Shown: piece after piece, positions 8,728 to 19,045 of the stretch | Layout: every line of letters starts with the position of its first letter | Position numbering within the stretch: the stretch's first letter is position 1 | DNA from: Prochlorococcus sp. AG-402-L09 | GTDB taxonomy: Bacteria; Cyanobacteriota; Cyanobacteriia; PCC-6307; Cyanobiaceae | Assembly: GCA_003216715.1 (NCBI GenBank) | Contig: QCIK01000005.1 | Span: 1-64,000 of the forward strand | DNA: 64,000 nucleotides | Direction: 5' to 3' | Translations under genes and position numbers: made by a program | Notes under the pieces: model-generated | Databases searched by the model: none | Told to the model about the DNA's origin: nothing | What the model saw: only the letters and a program-made list of their open reading frames with translations

Positions 8728-9831
8728 ATGGGTGTCTTAAATGAAAAACCATTGTTAATCCTCGGAGGAGGATTAATGGGCCTTGCAATAGCCCATGAAC
8801 TTGCTCAAAGAGGTATACGTGTAGAAGTTTTAAGTAGAAGCAGAAGTGAAGCAGCAGGTTTTGTTGCTGCTGGAATGCTTGCTCCTCACGCTGAAGGGCT
8901 TCAAGGTGATCTTTTACATCTTGGTCAAAGTAGTCTTCAAAGCCACCCTAGATGGATAGAAAGCATTGAGGCCAATAGCAAAATGTCATGTGGTCTCAAA
9001 ACCTGTGGGATTGTTGTCCCCTTTGAAAGCCTTAAAGACTGTGAATCCTACCCAACATATAAATTTGGTGAAAAGCTAAACAGGAAGGAGCTCCTTCAAG
9101 AAGTTCCAGGACTCTCAGAAAAATGGAAATTAGGTTTACTTTTTAGGCAAGACGGTCAAATTGATAATCGAAGACTATTAATGAGAGCACTTGAAAAAGC
9201 TTGTGTTGAAATGGGTGTTCACTTTCAAGAAGGGGTTGAAGTAATTGAAATAATGAAAGATTCCAATCAATTTCATGGAGTCAAAATTAAAGACATTAAT
9301 GGAAATATCAATCATTTAAAAAGCGAAGAGGCAGTTCTCTGCTGCGGAGCCTGGAGCAAACAAATTTTCAAAACACTCCCTATTTTTCCTGTCAAAGGCC
9401 AAATGTTATCTATTCAGGGACCAAAACAGATTCTAAAAAGAATTATTTTTGGACCTGGCATTTACTTAGTTCCAAGAGACGATGGTCTAATAATTGTAGG
9501 GGCAACCAGTGAGCGTGAGGCAGGTTTCCAGAAAGGACTTACTCCCAAAGGACAAAGCGAGCTACAAAAAGGAATACAATCTCTTATTCCTGAACTGAAT
9601 CAACTACCTCATATGGAGAGATGGTGGGGTTTCCGTCCATGCACACCTGACGAAGGACCTTTATTGGGAATGTCATCCATTAATGGTCTCTGGCTTGCTA
9701 CTGGGCATCATCGCAATGGAGTTCTGTTGGCGGCGATAACTGCAGAATTAATTGGAAAATCAATTTGCTCGAGCTCTTTAACTAATGAGGAAAGTAGTTT
9801 TTTGTCCCAATTCAGGTGGGACAGATTTTAA
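8728..9831 (+). CDS. thiO: FAD-dependent amine oxidoreductase, ThiO-type
   Basis: 367 aa. N-terminal Rossmann GGGLMGLAIAHELAQRG (about residues 13-29) with an acidic/basic strand end, AAGMLAPHAE typical of glycine oxidase/ThiO, and C-terminal WWGFRPCTPDEGPLLG and LATGHHRNGVLLAAITAELI for FAD binding. It probably oxidises glycine to the imine that feeds thiazole synthesis for thiamine. A broader D-amino-acid oxidase role cannot be excluded. It is divergent from gatB across about 100 bases and convergent with ndk. Confidence 0.82.
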   Translation: MGVLNEKPLLILGGGLMGLAIAHELAQRGIRVEVLSRSRSEAAGFVAAGMLAPHAEGLQGDLLHLGQSSLQSHPRWIESIEANSKMSCGLKTCGIVVPFESLKDCESYPTYKFGEKLNRKELLQEVPGLSEKWKLGLLFRQDGQIDNRRLLMRALEKACVEMGVHFQEGVEVIEIMKDSNQFHGVKIKDINGNINHLKSEEAVLCCGAWSKQIFKTLPIFPVKGQMLSIQGPKQILKRIIFGPGIYLVPRDDGLIIVGATSEREAGFQKGLTPKGQSELQKGIQSLIPELNQLPHMERWWGFRPCTPDEGPLLGMSSINGLWLATGHHRNGVLLAAITAELIGKSICSSSLTNEESSFLSQFRWDRF

Positions 9832-9868
9832 AAACCACTCTAAAAAGATTGTGAAGTTTAACAATAAT

Positions 9869-10324
9869 TTATTCAACTCTCCATGATTGATCTGATGGAG
9901 TCCAATCAACAAGTTCATTTTTCTGGAACCATAGATCAATTTCAAATACTGCTGTATCAGAACCATCAGAACCATGAATGACATTACGACCAATGTTCAC
10001 AGCTAAATCACCTCTAATAGTTCCAGGTTCAGCCTCAAGAGGCTTTGTTGCTCCAATCAATTTTCTCGCACTTGCAATAACACCTTCACCCTCCCAAACC
10101 ATCGCTACAACAGGTCCACTTGTTATGAAATCAACTAAACCTGAAAAGAACGGACGATCTTTGTGAACACCGTAGTGTTTTTCGGCAAGTTCTTTGCTTG
10201 GTGTTAGTTGCTTTAGGCCTACTAATTTGAATCCTTTGGTTTCAAAACGACCAAGAATCTCAGCGATTAAACCTCTCTGCACACCATCTGGCTTGATAGC
10301 AACAAAAGTTCTTTCCAAAGTCAT
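9869..10324 (-). CDS. ndk: Nucleoside diphosphate kinase
   Basis: 151 aa from the second Met ([18 protein letters not shown]), the family's usual start. The ORF track adds MNIS. Active-site phospho-His is H117 in NVIHGSDG. The body includes [12 protein letters not shown] and [11 protein letters not shown]. It balances NTP and dNTP pools by gamma-phosphate transfer. Monocistronic, convergent with the ThiO-like gene and divergent from speA. Confidence 0.96.
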   Translation of the reverse strand: MTLERTFVAIKPDGVQRGLIAEILGRFETKGFKLVGLKQLTPSKELAEKHYGVHKDRPFFSGLVDFITSGPVVAMVWEGEGVIASARKLIGATKPLEAEPGTIRGDLAVNIGRNVIHGSDGSDTAVFEIDLWFQKNELVDWTPSDQSWRVE

Positions 10325-10466
10325 TGAGATATTCAATAATATGAAGCCATAGTCTTCCTAAAACTACCCTCTTGGCAAGTAAAACATGACACTTAATAAA
10401 ACTGTTCTTAGATTTAATTGTATGAATCGTGAATGATCAAAACTTGGCAACTTTGTTATCGCATAA

Positions 10467-12410
10467 ATGGCTGTGAAAAATACTAATCAATCTCTCTCTT
10501 GGACTATCCAAAATAGCTCAGACCTCTATGGGATTGATCGATGGGGAAAAGGTTATTTCATAATTAATGAAAAAGGGAATATTAGTATCTGTCCTAACGG
10601 TTCTAAAAATAAATCTCATGATTTGATGGAACTCTTAGATGAACTCGAAAGTCGAAAACTAAAATTTCCTCTGTTAATAAGATTTGATGATATTCTCGAA
10701 GACTGCTTAAAAAACTTACATAAAGCTTTTGAAAAAGCAATTAATGACTATCAATATCAAGGAAAATACCAAGGTGTATTTCCAATCAAATGTAATCAAC
10801 AGCGTCACGTAGTTGAAGAATTAATCACCTGTGGTTCCAAATGGAATTTTGGCTTAGAAGCTGGAAGCAAACCAGAGTTACTAATTGCTTTATCAATCCT
10901 AGAAAATCCTAAAGCTTTACTAATCTGTAATGGCTATAAAGATCAACGTTATATTGAAACAGCTATTTTAGCACGTCAGCTTGGACGTCAACCTATAGTA
11001 GTTATAGAACAAGCAAGTGATGTTGATCTTATAATCAAATCCAGTCATTTACTTGGAGCCTCTCCACTCATAGGAATAAGAGCCAAACTATCAAGTCAAA
11101 GCAGTGGAAGATGGAGTAGCTCGATTGGTGAAAAGTCGAAATTTGGACTTTCAATTCCAGAAATATTGAAAGCAATCAAAAGGTTAAAAGAAGCAAATCT
11201 TCTCCATGAATTAAAGCTTTTACATTTTCATCTAGGTAGTCAAATTAACGATATAGGTGTTTTAAAAGATGCCTTACAAGAAGCAGGACAGATTTATGCC
11301 GAATTAATTAATCTTGGGGCACCTATGGGATACTTAGATGTTGGAGGTGGTTTAGGAATTGATTACGATGGAAGTCAAACAGCCTCAATAGCATCTACTA
11401 ACTACTCACTTCAAAATTATGCAAATGATGTAGTAGCAACAATTAAAGAGTGTTGTGAATCAAAAAAGATACCACTACCTACTTTGATTACGGAGAGTGG
11501 AAGAGCTATTGCTAGTCACTTTTCTATCTTAATCTTCAATATTTTAGGCAAAAACTCGTTACCTTCTGACATTCCTAAAGAAGATGAAAAAGAATGTCTC
11601 TCTGTCAGAAATTTACGTGAAACATTAGTCCATCTAAATTCTCTAGAACTTAAGCAAGAAGAAGATTTAGCCAAACTACAAGAAGCATGGAATGATTCTC
11701 TTAAATTTAAAGCAGATGCACTAGCGGCTTTTCGTCTCGGTTATATAGATTTAGTTGAACGTGCAAAAGCTGAGCAGTTGACATGGGCTTGTGCAAAAAC
11801 AATTGTTAATCAGTTACCAAAAAATATACTTCTACCTAAAGAACTAAAGAAATTAAGTGAAAGTTTAGCCGTAACGTATTACGCAAATCTTTCCGTATTT
11901 AGATCCGCTCCAGACACTTGGGCCATTGATCAAGTTTTTCCAATTATGCCAATCCATCGACTTAGCAAAGAACCGAACAAACTTGGTCACTTTGCAGATT
12001 TAACATGCGATTCAGATGGAAAGCTTGATCAATTCATTGACAATGGAAAAATTAAAAATTTGCTACCACTTCATGAATTTAATCAAGAAGAAAAATATCT
12101 AATTGGTCTTTTCTTAGGTGGTGCTTATCAAGAAGTAATGGGAAATCTACATAATTTATTTGGGAGTACTAATGCAGTCCATATAAGATTTACAGAAAAA
12201 GGAAAATACAAAGTTGAGCATGTCATTCGTGGGAATACAAAATCAAATGTTCTTGAATATTTGGAACATGATCCAGAAATATTATTAGAGCGATTACGAA
12301 AATCAAGCGAAGCAGCTATTCAAGGCGGGCATCTAAAAATTCAGGATGCACAAAAACTAATAGAGCATGTAGAAGCAAGTCTCCGTCAAAGTACTTACCT
12401 ACAGAGCTAA
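10467..12410 (+). CDS. speA: Biosynthetic arginine decarboxylase (PLP)
   Basis: 647 aa, full length. GVFPIKCNQQRHVVEEL carries the PLP-lysine. LEAGSKPELL, LHFHLGSQI and DVGGGLGIDYDGS form the alanine-racemase-like barrel. The C-terminal part has FADLTCDSDGKLDQFI and LFLGGAYQEVMGNLHNLFG, the acidic substrate/dimer region. It produces agmatine from arginine, the first step of polyamine synthesis in cyanobacteria. It ends 1 base before the convergent alaS stop. Confidence 0.96.
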   Translation: MAVKNTNQSLSWTIQNSSDLYGIDRWGKGYFIINEKGNISICPNGSKNKSHDLMELLDELESRKLKFPLLIRFDDILEDCLKNLHKAFEKAINDYQYQGKYQGVFPIKCNQQRHVVEELITCGSKWNFGLEAGSKPELLIALSILENPKALLICNGYKDQRYIETAILARQLGRQPIVVIEQASDVDLIIKSSHLLGASPLIGIRAKLSSQSSGRWSSSIGEKSKFGLSIPEILKAIKRLKEANLLHELKLLHFHLGSQINDIGVLKDALQEAGQIYAELINLGAPMGYLDVGGGLGIDYDGSQTASIASTNYSLQNYANDVVATIKECCESKKIPLPTLITESGRAIASHFSILIFNILGKNSLPSDIPKEDEKECLSVRNLRETLVHLNSLELKQEEDLAKLQEAWNDSLKFKADALAAFRLGYIDLVERAKAEQLTWACAKTIVNQLPKNILLPKELKKLSESLAVTYYANLSVFRSAPDTWAIDQVFPIMPIHRLSKEPNKLGHFADLTCDSDGKLDQFIDNGKIKNLLPLHEFNQEEKYLIGLFLGGAYQEVMGNLHNLFGSTNAVHIRFTEKGKYKVEHVIRGNTKSNVLEYLEHDPEILLERLRKSSEAAIQGGHLKIQDAQKLIEHVEASLRQSTYLQS

Positions 12411-12411
12411 A

Positions 12412-15072
12412 TTAAGATAATTGTTGAGTCAAATCCTCATTAGCTTTTTCTAAAGCTAGATCCAACGATTGAGGTTGACTACCACCAGCTTGGGCGAGAT
12501 TTGGACGACCACCACCACCACCACCACACATTGTTGCAACCCCACTTATAAATTTACCTGCATGAAAACCATCTAAGACTAAATCAGGAGAAAATGCAGC
12601 AACAAAAACTAATTTATTATCGATCTCCTGATTTGGAATGCCTCCAAAAATAACAGCAGAGTACTTGCCTAAATGATCTATCAAACTTGAAGCCGCAGAT
12701 TGCAATCCAGATCCGTCAACTCCATCTAAACGTCTGATTAATAATTTACTTTTACCAACAGATTTTGCATAACTCGCCAAACCCAATGCCTTCGCTAATG
12801 CGAGCTCATTCTTTACTTTGATAAGTTCTTTTGTTTTATCTTTCAATTCCAGTTGAAGAGATGCAACTCTCTCAACAATTTCATATGATTGAACCTTGAA
12901 TGATTTACTTAACTCCTTAACTACCAAATCACGTTCATTAAAATAATCTAAAACGGATGGACCAGCTATGGCCTCTATTCGTCTGATACCTGAAGCAATA
13001 CCTGTCTCATTAATAATCTTAAACGTACCTAGTTGTGACGTGCGAGTCACATGGGTTCCCCCACATAACTCCATAGAAACACCTGGAACATCTACAACAC
13101 GTACCACATCACCATATTTCTCACCAAACATTGCCAAAGCACCAGCAGCCATAGCCTCCTTAATTGGCATTGTTTTAATTTGAATTGGATGATCTTCGTT
13201 AATCCATTGATTTATTCGTACTTCCATATCTTCAAGTTCTTTTAATGTCAAAGGTTTTGGAGCATTAAAATCAAATCTCAATCGATCATTTGAAACTAAC
13301 GAGCCTCTTTGACTTACACTTGAGTCAATCGATAATTTTAAAGCTGATTGCAATAGATGTGTAGCGGTGTGATTTGATGTAGTTCGTTGACGAAAAGATG
13401 GAGCAACATTCATCTGAACAGATGAGTTGACTTTTAGAACTCCAGTGTTAACAATTCCAGAATGAATAAAAATATTCTTCTTTTTTCTAACATTTTCTAT
13501 AGACACCTCTAAATCTTTAGACGTTATTAGGCCTTTATCTCCGATTTGGCCACCCGACTCGGCATAAAAAGGCGTTTTATTAACAATAATCTTGACTAAA
13601 TCACCCTCAACAGCTTGTTTCACTAATTCATTATTTTTAAAAATGCCTATCACAGTTGAAGTGGTTTCTAATTCTTCATAGCCCTCAAATCTTGTTTCAT
13701 CAAATAAAGAAATTTCTCTTTCAATTGAACCTTCTTCAGTTAAATCAATACTGATAGAAGCATCTTTTGCACGTTTACGTTGCTTTGCCATCTCGTTCTC
13801 AAAACCATTAATATCAACAGAAATACCTTTTTCATTTGCGATCTCTTCTGTTAATTCCAAAGGAAAACCATAAGTATCATAAAGCTCAAATGCCTGAGCA
13901 CCAGAGATAAGATCACATTCATGGGTTGTTATCTCTGCCAAAAGTTTTTCTCCCCGTTCAAGAGTTTCAAGGAAACGAGATTCTTCTATTTTTAACTCAT
14001 TAAGAATAATTTTCTTTTTCTCCATTAATTGAGGATAAGCATTTTTCATCAGCTCAATAGCAACTTCAGCTAGCTGAGGTAAAAAAGACTGATTAATCCC
14101 TATCAGTCGACCATGTCGAATCATACGTCGTATGAGACGACGCAGAATATAGCCTCGCCCTAGATTACTAGCAGTTACTCCATCACAAATTAAATGAGTG
14201 ACAGCTCTGCAGTGATCTCCAATAATTTTTAATGATGTTTGATTTTTTTTATTTGTAGTTTCATAATTAATTTTAGCTAATAAAGCCGCTGACTCAATGA
14301 GAGGAAAAATAAGATCCGTTTCGTAGTTATTAGATTTTTTTTGTAAAATTTGAGCCATTCTTTCTAAGCCCATTCCTGTATCAATATGACAATTCGCTAA
14401 TGGTTCAAGAGTGCCCTTTACGTCTCGGTTGTATTGCATAAAAACCAAATTATAAAATTCTATAAAACGACTATCGTCTTCTAGATCTATGCCATCACTT
14501 CCTAATTCGGGTTTAAAATCAAAATACAGTTCCGAACATGGACCACAAGGTCCTGTAGCTCCAGATGACCAAAAATTATCCGAAGCACCCATTCTAATGA
14601 TTCTCTTTGCATCAACCCCTTCAACTCCTTTCCATATTTGCTCTGCTTCTAAGTCTTCTTCAAAAACACTAATGACTATATTCTTTGGATTTAGTCGAAA
14701 AACATCAGTAGTTAATTCCCACGCCCATTGAATTGCCTCTTTTTTAAAGTAATCACCAAAAGAAAAATTACCGAGCATCTCAAAAAATGTATGATGCCTA
14801 GCTGTTCTTCCTACATTTTCAATATCATTTGTTCTAATACATTTTTGACTGGATGTTGCTCTAGGAGTAGGAGATTCTTTCAATCCTAAAAAGATAGGCT
14901 TAAAAGGTAACATCCCCGCAATTGTCAATAAAACAGTTGGATCATCTGGAATTAAAGAAGAACTTGCGAGTTTCTTATGATTATGTTTGGAAAAAAAGTT
15001 TATAAATGCTTCTCTTATTTCATCTCCTGAAAGAGATGGCGGATTCATTAAGGTGGAAGAATTTTTTTTCAT
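12412..15072 (-). CDS. alaS: Alanyl-tRNA synthetase
   Basis: 886 aa from the ATG at 15072. The ORF track starts at a TTG two codons earlier. Class II catalytic domain: TIAGMLPFKPIFLG, RHHTFFEMLGNFSFGDYFK (motif 2 region) and DTGMGLERM (motif 3). The editing domain has the zinc/active-site HTATHLLQ and CGGTHV. The C-Ala domain ends in a Gly-rich CGGGGGGRPNLAQAGG. All parts are present, so activity and editing are expected. Confidence 0.97.
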   Translation of the reverse strand: MKKNSSTLMNPPSLSGDEIREAFINFFSKHNHKKLASSSLIPDDPTVLLTIAGMLPFKPIFLGLKESPTPRATSSQKCIRTNDIENVGRTARHHTFFEMLGNFSFGDYFKKEAIQWAWELTTDVFRLNPKNIVISVFEEDLEAEQIWKGVEGVDAKRIIRMGASDNFWSSGATGPCGPCSELYFDFKPELGSDGIDLEDDSRFIEFYNLVFMQYNRDVKGTLEPLANCHIDTGMGLERMAQILQKKSNNYETDLIFPLIESAALLAKINYETTNKKNQTSLKIIGDHCRAVTHLICDGVTASNLGRGYILRRLIRRMIRHGRLIGINQSFLPQLAEVAIELMKNAYPQLMEKKKIILNELKIEESRFLETLERGEKLLAEITTHECDLISGAQAFELYDTYGFPLELTEEIANEKGISVDINGFENEMAKQRKRAKDASISIDLTEEGSIEREISLFDETRFEGYEELETTSTVIGIFKNNELVKQAVEGDLVKIIVNKTPFYAESGGQIGDKGLITSKDLEVSIENVRKKKNIFIHSGIVNTGVLKVNSSVQMNVAPSFRQRTTSNHTATHLLQSALKLSIDSSVSQRGSLVSNDRLRFDFNAPKPLTLKELEDMEVRINQWINEDHPIQIKTMPIKEAMAAGALAMFGEKYGDVVRVVDVPGVSMELCGGTHVTRTSQLGTFKIINETGIASGIRRIEAIAGPSVLDYFNERDLVVKELSKSFKVQSYEIVERVASLQLELKDKTKELIKVKNELALAKALGLASYAKSVGKSKLLIRRLDGVDGSGLQSAASSLIDHLGKYSAVIFGGIPNQEIDNKLVFVAAFSPDLVLDGFHAGKFISGVATMCGGGGGGRPNLAQAGGSQPQSLDLALEKANEDLTQQLS

Positions 15073-15366
15073 ACCCAAAAATTATCTCTAAAAAGGTTTT
15101 TGAAAACAATCACGAAAATGGTCAGATTGGCTCAACTTGCTCTTAAACAATAACAAAATGGAAACCCATGAGACTTCGAAAGACAAAATATCCAAAAAAA
15201 TCAGTCGAGATCCATACCTATTGCAAACAAATAATATTTACGGGAAGCAGTATCACACTTGCAAACCTCAATATCCTATTATGGTAAATATTGATCTAGG
15301 TATTTTCACTCAGCAATCTAATTTGTTGCAGCTTTCTAGCTCTCTCTGATTAATGGCTTTTGGAAC

Positions 15367-17142
15367 ATGGTTTTTACTGAATCGACAGCTTTAGAAAATC
15401 AGAAAAATGATACTCCTAGGCTTTCACTGCAATATGAAAAAATTGCTGAAGATACACACACTTTTAGATCGTTGGATTGGGATAGGAGCAGGTTTGATAT
15501 TGAATTTGGCCTTCGAAATGGAACTACGTATAATAGCTTTTTAATAAGAGGCAAAAAAACTGCACTTATAGATACAAGCCATTTAAAGTTTAAAGATATT
15601 TGGTTTGAAAAACTAAGACAAGAAATTAATCCAACAGAAATTGATTATTTAATAGTCAGTCATACAGAACCAGATCATTCAGGACTCATTAAATACTTAA
15701 TTGAATCAAACCCAAATATTGAAATCGTCGCATCTAAAGTAGCTATAAAATTCCTAGAAGACCAAATTCATCAACCTTTTAGGTCAAGAGCAGTCAAAAG
15801 TGGTGAGGATCTAAATTTAGATATTAATGTAATTAGCGGAATCGAGCATAAAATTGAATTTATTAGTGCGCCAAATCTACATTGGCCCGATACTATTTTT
15901 TCTTTTGATCACGGTACTCAAGTTTTATATACTTGTGACGCATTTGGTTTGCATTACTGTTCTGAAAAATTATATGACGAAAATCCAAGTCTCTTAAAAG
16001 ACGATTTTCGATTTTATTACGACTGCCTCATGGGTCCTAATGCCCGAAGCGTAGTTCAAGCATTAAAAAAAATTGATGCATTGACAACTATCAAGACCAT
16101 TGGTGTTGGACATGGACCAATCCTTAATTTTAATACGCAGTTATGGCTGGATAATTATAGAGAATGGAGTAAGCAAAGAAGTACAGGCGAAAATTACGCA
16201 GTGGTTTGCTATCTAAGTCAATATGGTTTTTGTGATCGGCTTAGTCAATCAATTGCTCATGGCATAGGCAAGGCAAATGCTCAAGTCCAATTAGTTGATC
16301 TTATTGCTTCAGACACTCAGGAGTTAAGTGCTCTAATTAGTGATGCAAGTGCAGTCGTTGTGCCAACATGGCCTATCAAATCTGATTCAGAATTACAAAG
16401 CAACATTGGAACCCTACTTGCATCCTTAAAACAAAAGCAGTGGATAGCTACTTATGACTCCTATGGCGGAAATGAAGAGCCTATTGACTTTATTACTAAC
16501 CAATTAAGAAAGCTTGGACAAAAAGAAGCTTTTAAACCACTTCGAGTGCGTGATGAACCAAATAAAAATGTTTACCAACAATTTGAAGAAGCTGGCACAG
16601 ATTTAGGTCAAATTCTTACTAGAAAGAAAAATATAGCTGCTACTAAAAGCCTTGATGGAGACTTAAATAAAGCACTTGGTTGCTTAAGCGGGGGACTCTA
16701 CATTGTTACAGCAAAAGATAGCGAAGGCGCAGATAGTCGAGACGGTGCGATGGTTGCAAGTTGGGTTAGTCAAGCAAGTTTTGAACCCCCTGGAATAACC
16801 GTGGCGGTAGCCAAGGACAGAGCCATTGAATCACTATTGCAAGTCAATGATCGTTTTGTTCTGAACATCCTTCAAGAAAACAACTATTTGCACCTCTTCA
16901 GGCACTTTTTAAAACGTTTTCCACCAGGTGCTAATCGATTTGAAGGAGTTGAATTAATGAATGATCTTGCTGCTGGAGGACCAGTTCTATCTGATGCGTT
17001 AGCGTTCCTTTCATGTAAAGTTATTCAAAGAATGGAGACAACAGATCATTGGATAATTTATTCATCAGTTGAAACAGGTAATTTATCTAATACTCAAAGT
17101 AAAACAGCAGTTCATCACAGAAGGGTTGGTAGTAATTATTAA
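15367..17142 (+). CDS. flv3: Flavodiiron protein with canonical diiron ligands (Flv3-like)
   Basis: 591 aa. Metallo-beta-lactamase domain (about 30-260) with canonical HTEPDH at 99-104 plus downstream HWPDT and GHGP ligands. Then a flavodoxin-like FMN domain (about 270-410) and a C-terminal flavin reductase-like domain (about 430-591, GAMVASWVSQASFEPPGITVAVAKDR). This three-domain layout is the cyanobacterial class C type. With the downstream paralogue it should pass electrons from photosystem I to O2, giving water (Mehler-like reaction). The assignment as Flv3 rests on the intact ligands. Two bases separate it from the next gene, so they are co-transcribed. Confidence 0.9.
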   Translation: MVFTESTALENQKNDTPRLSLQYEKIAEDTHTFRSLDWDRSRFDIEFGLRNGTTYNSFLIRGKKTALIDTSHLKFKDIWFEKLRQEINPTEIDYLIVSHTEPDHSGLIKYLIESNPNIEIVASKVAIKFLEDQIHQPFRSRAVKSGEDLNLDINVISGIEHKIEFISAPNLHWPDTIFSFDHGTQVLYTCDAFGLHYCSEKLYDENPSLLKDDFRFYYDCLMGPNARSVVQALKKIDALTTIKTIGVGHGPILNFNTQLWLDNYREWSKQRSTGENYAVVCYLSQYGFCDRLSQSIAHGIGKANAQVQLVDLIASDTQELSALISDASAVVVPTWPIKSDSELQSNIGTLLASLKQKQWIATYDSYGGNEEPIDFITNQLRKLGQKEAFKPLRVRDEPNKNVYQQFEEAGTDLGQILTRKKNIAATKSLDGDLNKALGCLSGGLYIVTAKDSEGADSRDGAMVASWVSQASFEPPGITVAVAKDRAIESLLQVNDRFVLNILQENNYLHLFRHFLKRFPPGANRFEGVELMNDLAAGGPVLSDALAFLSCKVIQRMETTDHWIIYSSVETGNLSNTQSKTAVHHRRVGSNY

Positions 17143-17144
17143 TA

Positions 17145-18995
17145 ATGACAATAGAAAATATTTCGTCGCCAAATTTACATACTTTCTTAAAAAAAACCAT
17201 TCAGATTCCCATTGAGGAGAACTTCATTTGCTTAAGAAGCCTAAACCCAAAAAGAACAAGATTTGAAGTTGAATATTCTCTTGAAAAAGGTAGTTGTACT
17301 AATTCTTTTTTATTTAAATCTTCTCAAGATGAACATTCTAAATCATATGACTATATTTTAATTCATCCTCCTGGTTTAACATTTGAAAAAGAATTTTTAG
17401 AAGAGTTTGCGACATTAATTAGTAGTGATTCGTCTGCAATAAAGTTAGTCATGGGTCATATCAATCCCAATAAAGTAGCTTTTGTGAAAAGAATGAAGAT
17501 GAAATATAAAAATTTAACGGTTATTTGTTCTAATCCAGGTGCAAAATTATTCAAAGATATTTGGAATTTACGCAAACCCTCGAAAAATACAAATGCGAAA
17601 GAAGCATTGGAGACAGTTGAAGTTCTTCCAAATATACAAATCATTAAACAATTAGAAACTCTGTCACTCGATAGTAATTTTGAGGTTACGTTCATTCCTG
17701 CGCCAACTGCTCGCTGGCCTGGTGGACTAATTGTTTTTGAAAAGCAAACTGGGTTGTTGATGAGTGATAAATTATTTGGTGCGCATATTTATGAAGAAAA
17801 ATGGGCTGAATTAAACAGTAGTAGCACGGAAGAAGAGAGAAGACATTACTTCGATTGTCTAATGGCACCAATGTCTACTCAAGTTAATAGTATTATCGAG
17901 AAATTTGAGGACTTTGAGATTGATACGATAGTACCCGGACATGGACCTGCAATCAGTGGTAGTTGGAGGAGTTTATTAAACAACTACCAAAGCTGGGGAG
18001 AAAGCCAAAAATACAGCAACTTAAGAGTTGCTCTATTATTTGCAAGTGCATATGGAAATACTGCTGCTATTGCTGATGCCATTGCTAGAGGAATTAGTAA
18101 AACAGGGGTAAATGTTAAGATTATTAATTGTGAATTCACCGCATCAGATAGCTTGGTCACTGAAATTCGTAAAGCAGATGGATATTTAATTGGATCGCCA
18201 ACATTAGGAGGACATGCACCCACCCCGATTGTTTCAGCACTTGGCTCACTTTTGGCTGAGGGAGATAGAGGAAAGCCGGCTGGAGTATTTGGAAGTTATG
18301 GATGGAGTGGAGAAGCTCTTGATTTACTTGAAAAAAAATTAAAAGATGGAGGCTTTAAATTTGGATTCGAACCTATCAAAATCAAATTTAGTCCTGATCC
18401 TTTAATGATTAAAAAACTTGAAGAAACAGGTATCCAATTTGGTAAGCAATTAATTAATGCAAAATTACGTCAACAAAGAAAGGCTAATGTTGGTTTAAAT
18501 ACAAGTAAAAGTGATCCAACAATTAATGCACTAGGAAGAGTCGTCGGATCACTATGTATTTTGACTGCTCAAAAAGGAGATGAAGATAATCTGATTAGCG
18601 GAGCTATGGTTGCAAGTTGGGTGAGTCAAGCAAGCTTTTCTCCTCCTGGTATTACGATTGCAGTCGCTAAAGAAAGAGCTGTAGAAAACTTACTTCATAC
18701 AGGAGATAACTTCGCTCTAAATATTTTAGAGCAAAACAATTACCAAAGCCTCCTGAAACAATTTCTCCAATCATTCAAACCTGGAGATAATAGATTTACC
18801 GATCTTGAGATTAAATTAAGTCCAAGCAATCAGCCATTATTAAACGAAGCTTTAGCGTGGCTGGAGGGTACAGTTAGTCAACGAATGGAGTGTGGGGATC
18901 ATTGGCTGATATATGCTGAGATTAAACATGGAAAAGTCATTAAAAAAGATGGAGTAACAGCAGTTCATCATCGAAAAACTGGAGCGAACTACTAG
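17145..18995 (+). CDS. flv1: Flavodiiron protein with degenerate diiron site (Flv1-like)
   Basis: 616 aa, same three domains as the upstream gene, with very similar C-terminal flavin reductase text (GAMVASWVSQASFSPPGITIAVAKER). The HxExDH motif is replaced by GHINPNK, so Glu, Asp and the second His are lost. That substitution of diiron ligands is the mark of Flv1-type partners, which work as heteromers with Flv3. The flavodoxin domain has SAYGNTAAIADAIARG and GSPTLGGHAPTP. It starts 2 bases after the flv3-like gene. Confidence 0.9.
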   Translation: MTIENISSPNLHTFLKKTIQIPIEENFICLRSLNPKRTRFEVEYSLEKGSCTNSFLFKSSQDEHSKSYDYILIHPPGLTFEKEFLEEFATLISSDSSAIKLVMGHINPNKVAFVKRMKMKYKNLTVICSNPGAKLFKDIWNLRKPSKNTNAKEALETVEVLPNIQIIKQLETLSLDSNFEVTFIPAPTARWPGGLIVFEKQTGLLMSDKLFGAHIYEEKWAELNSSSTEEERRHYFDCLMAPMSTQVNSIIEKFEDFEIDTIVPGHGPAISGSWRSLLNNYQSWGESQKYSNLRVALLFASAYGNTAAIADAIARGISKTGVNVKIINCEFTASDSLVTEIRKADGYLIGSPTLGGHAPTPIVSALGSLLAEGDRGKPAGVFGSYGWSGEALDLLEKKLKDGGFKFGFEPIKIKFSPDPLMIKKLEETGIQFGKQLINAKLRQQRKANVGLNTSKSDPTINALGRVVGSLCILTAQKGDEDNLISGAMVASWVSQASFSPPGITIAVAKERAVENLLHTGDNFALNILEQNNYQSLLKQFLQSFKPGDNRFTDLEIKLSPSNQPLLNEALAWLEGTVSQRMECGDHWLIYAEIKHGKVIKKDGVTAVHHRKTGANY

Positions 18996-19045
18996 ATCCA
19001 TTTCAAAAACGACATCATCCATTCACACTTCCTTTTTGATTCACA

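Noticed and set aside
15137-15349. 70-aa ORF between alaS and the flavodiiron genes
   Set aside because: It starts with repetitive Asn/Lys text, has no domain, and lies in the likely promoter region of the flv operon.
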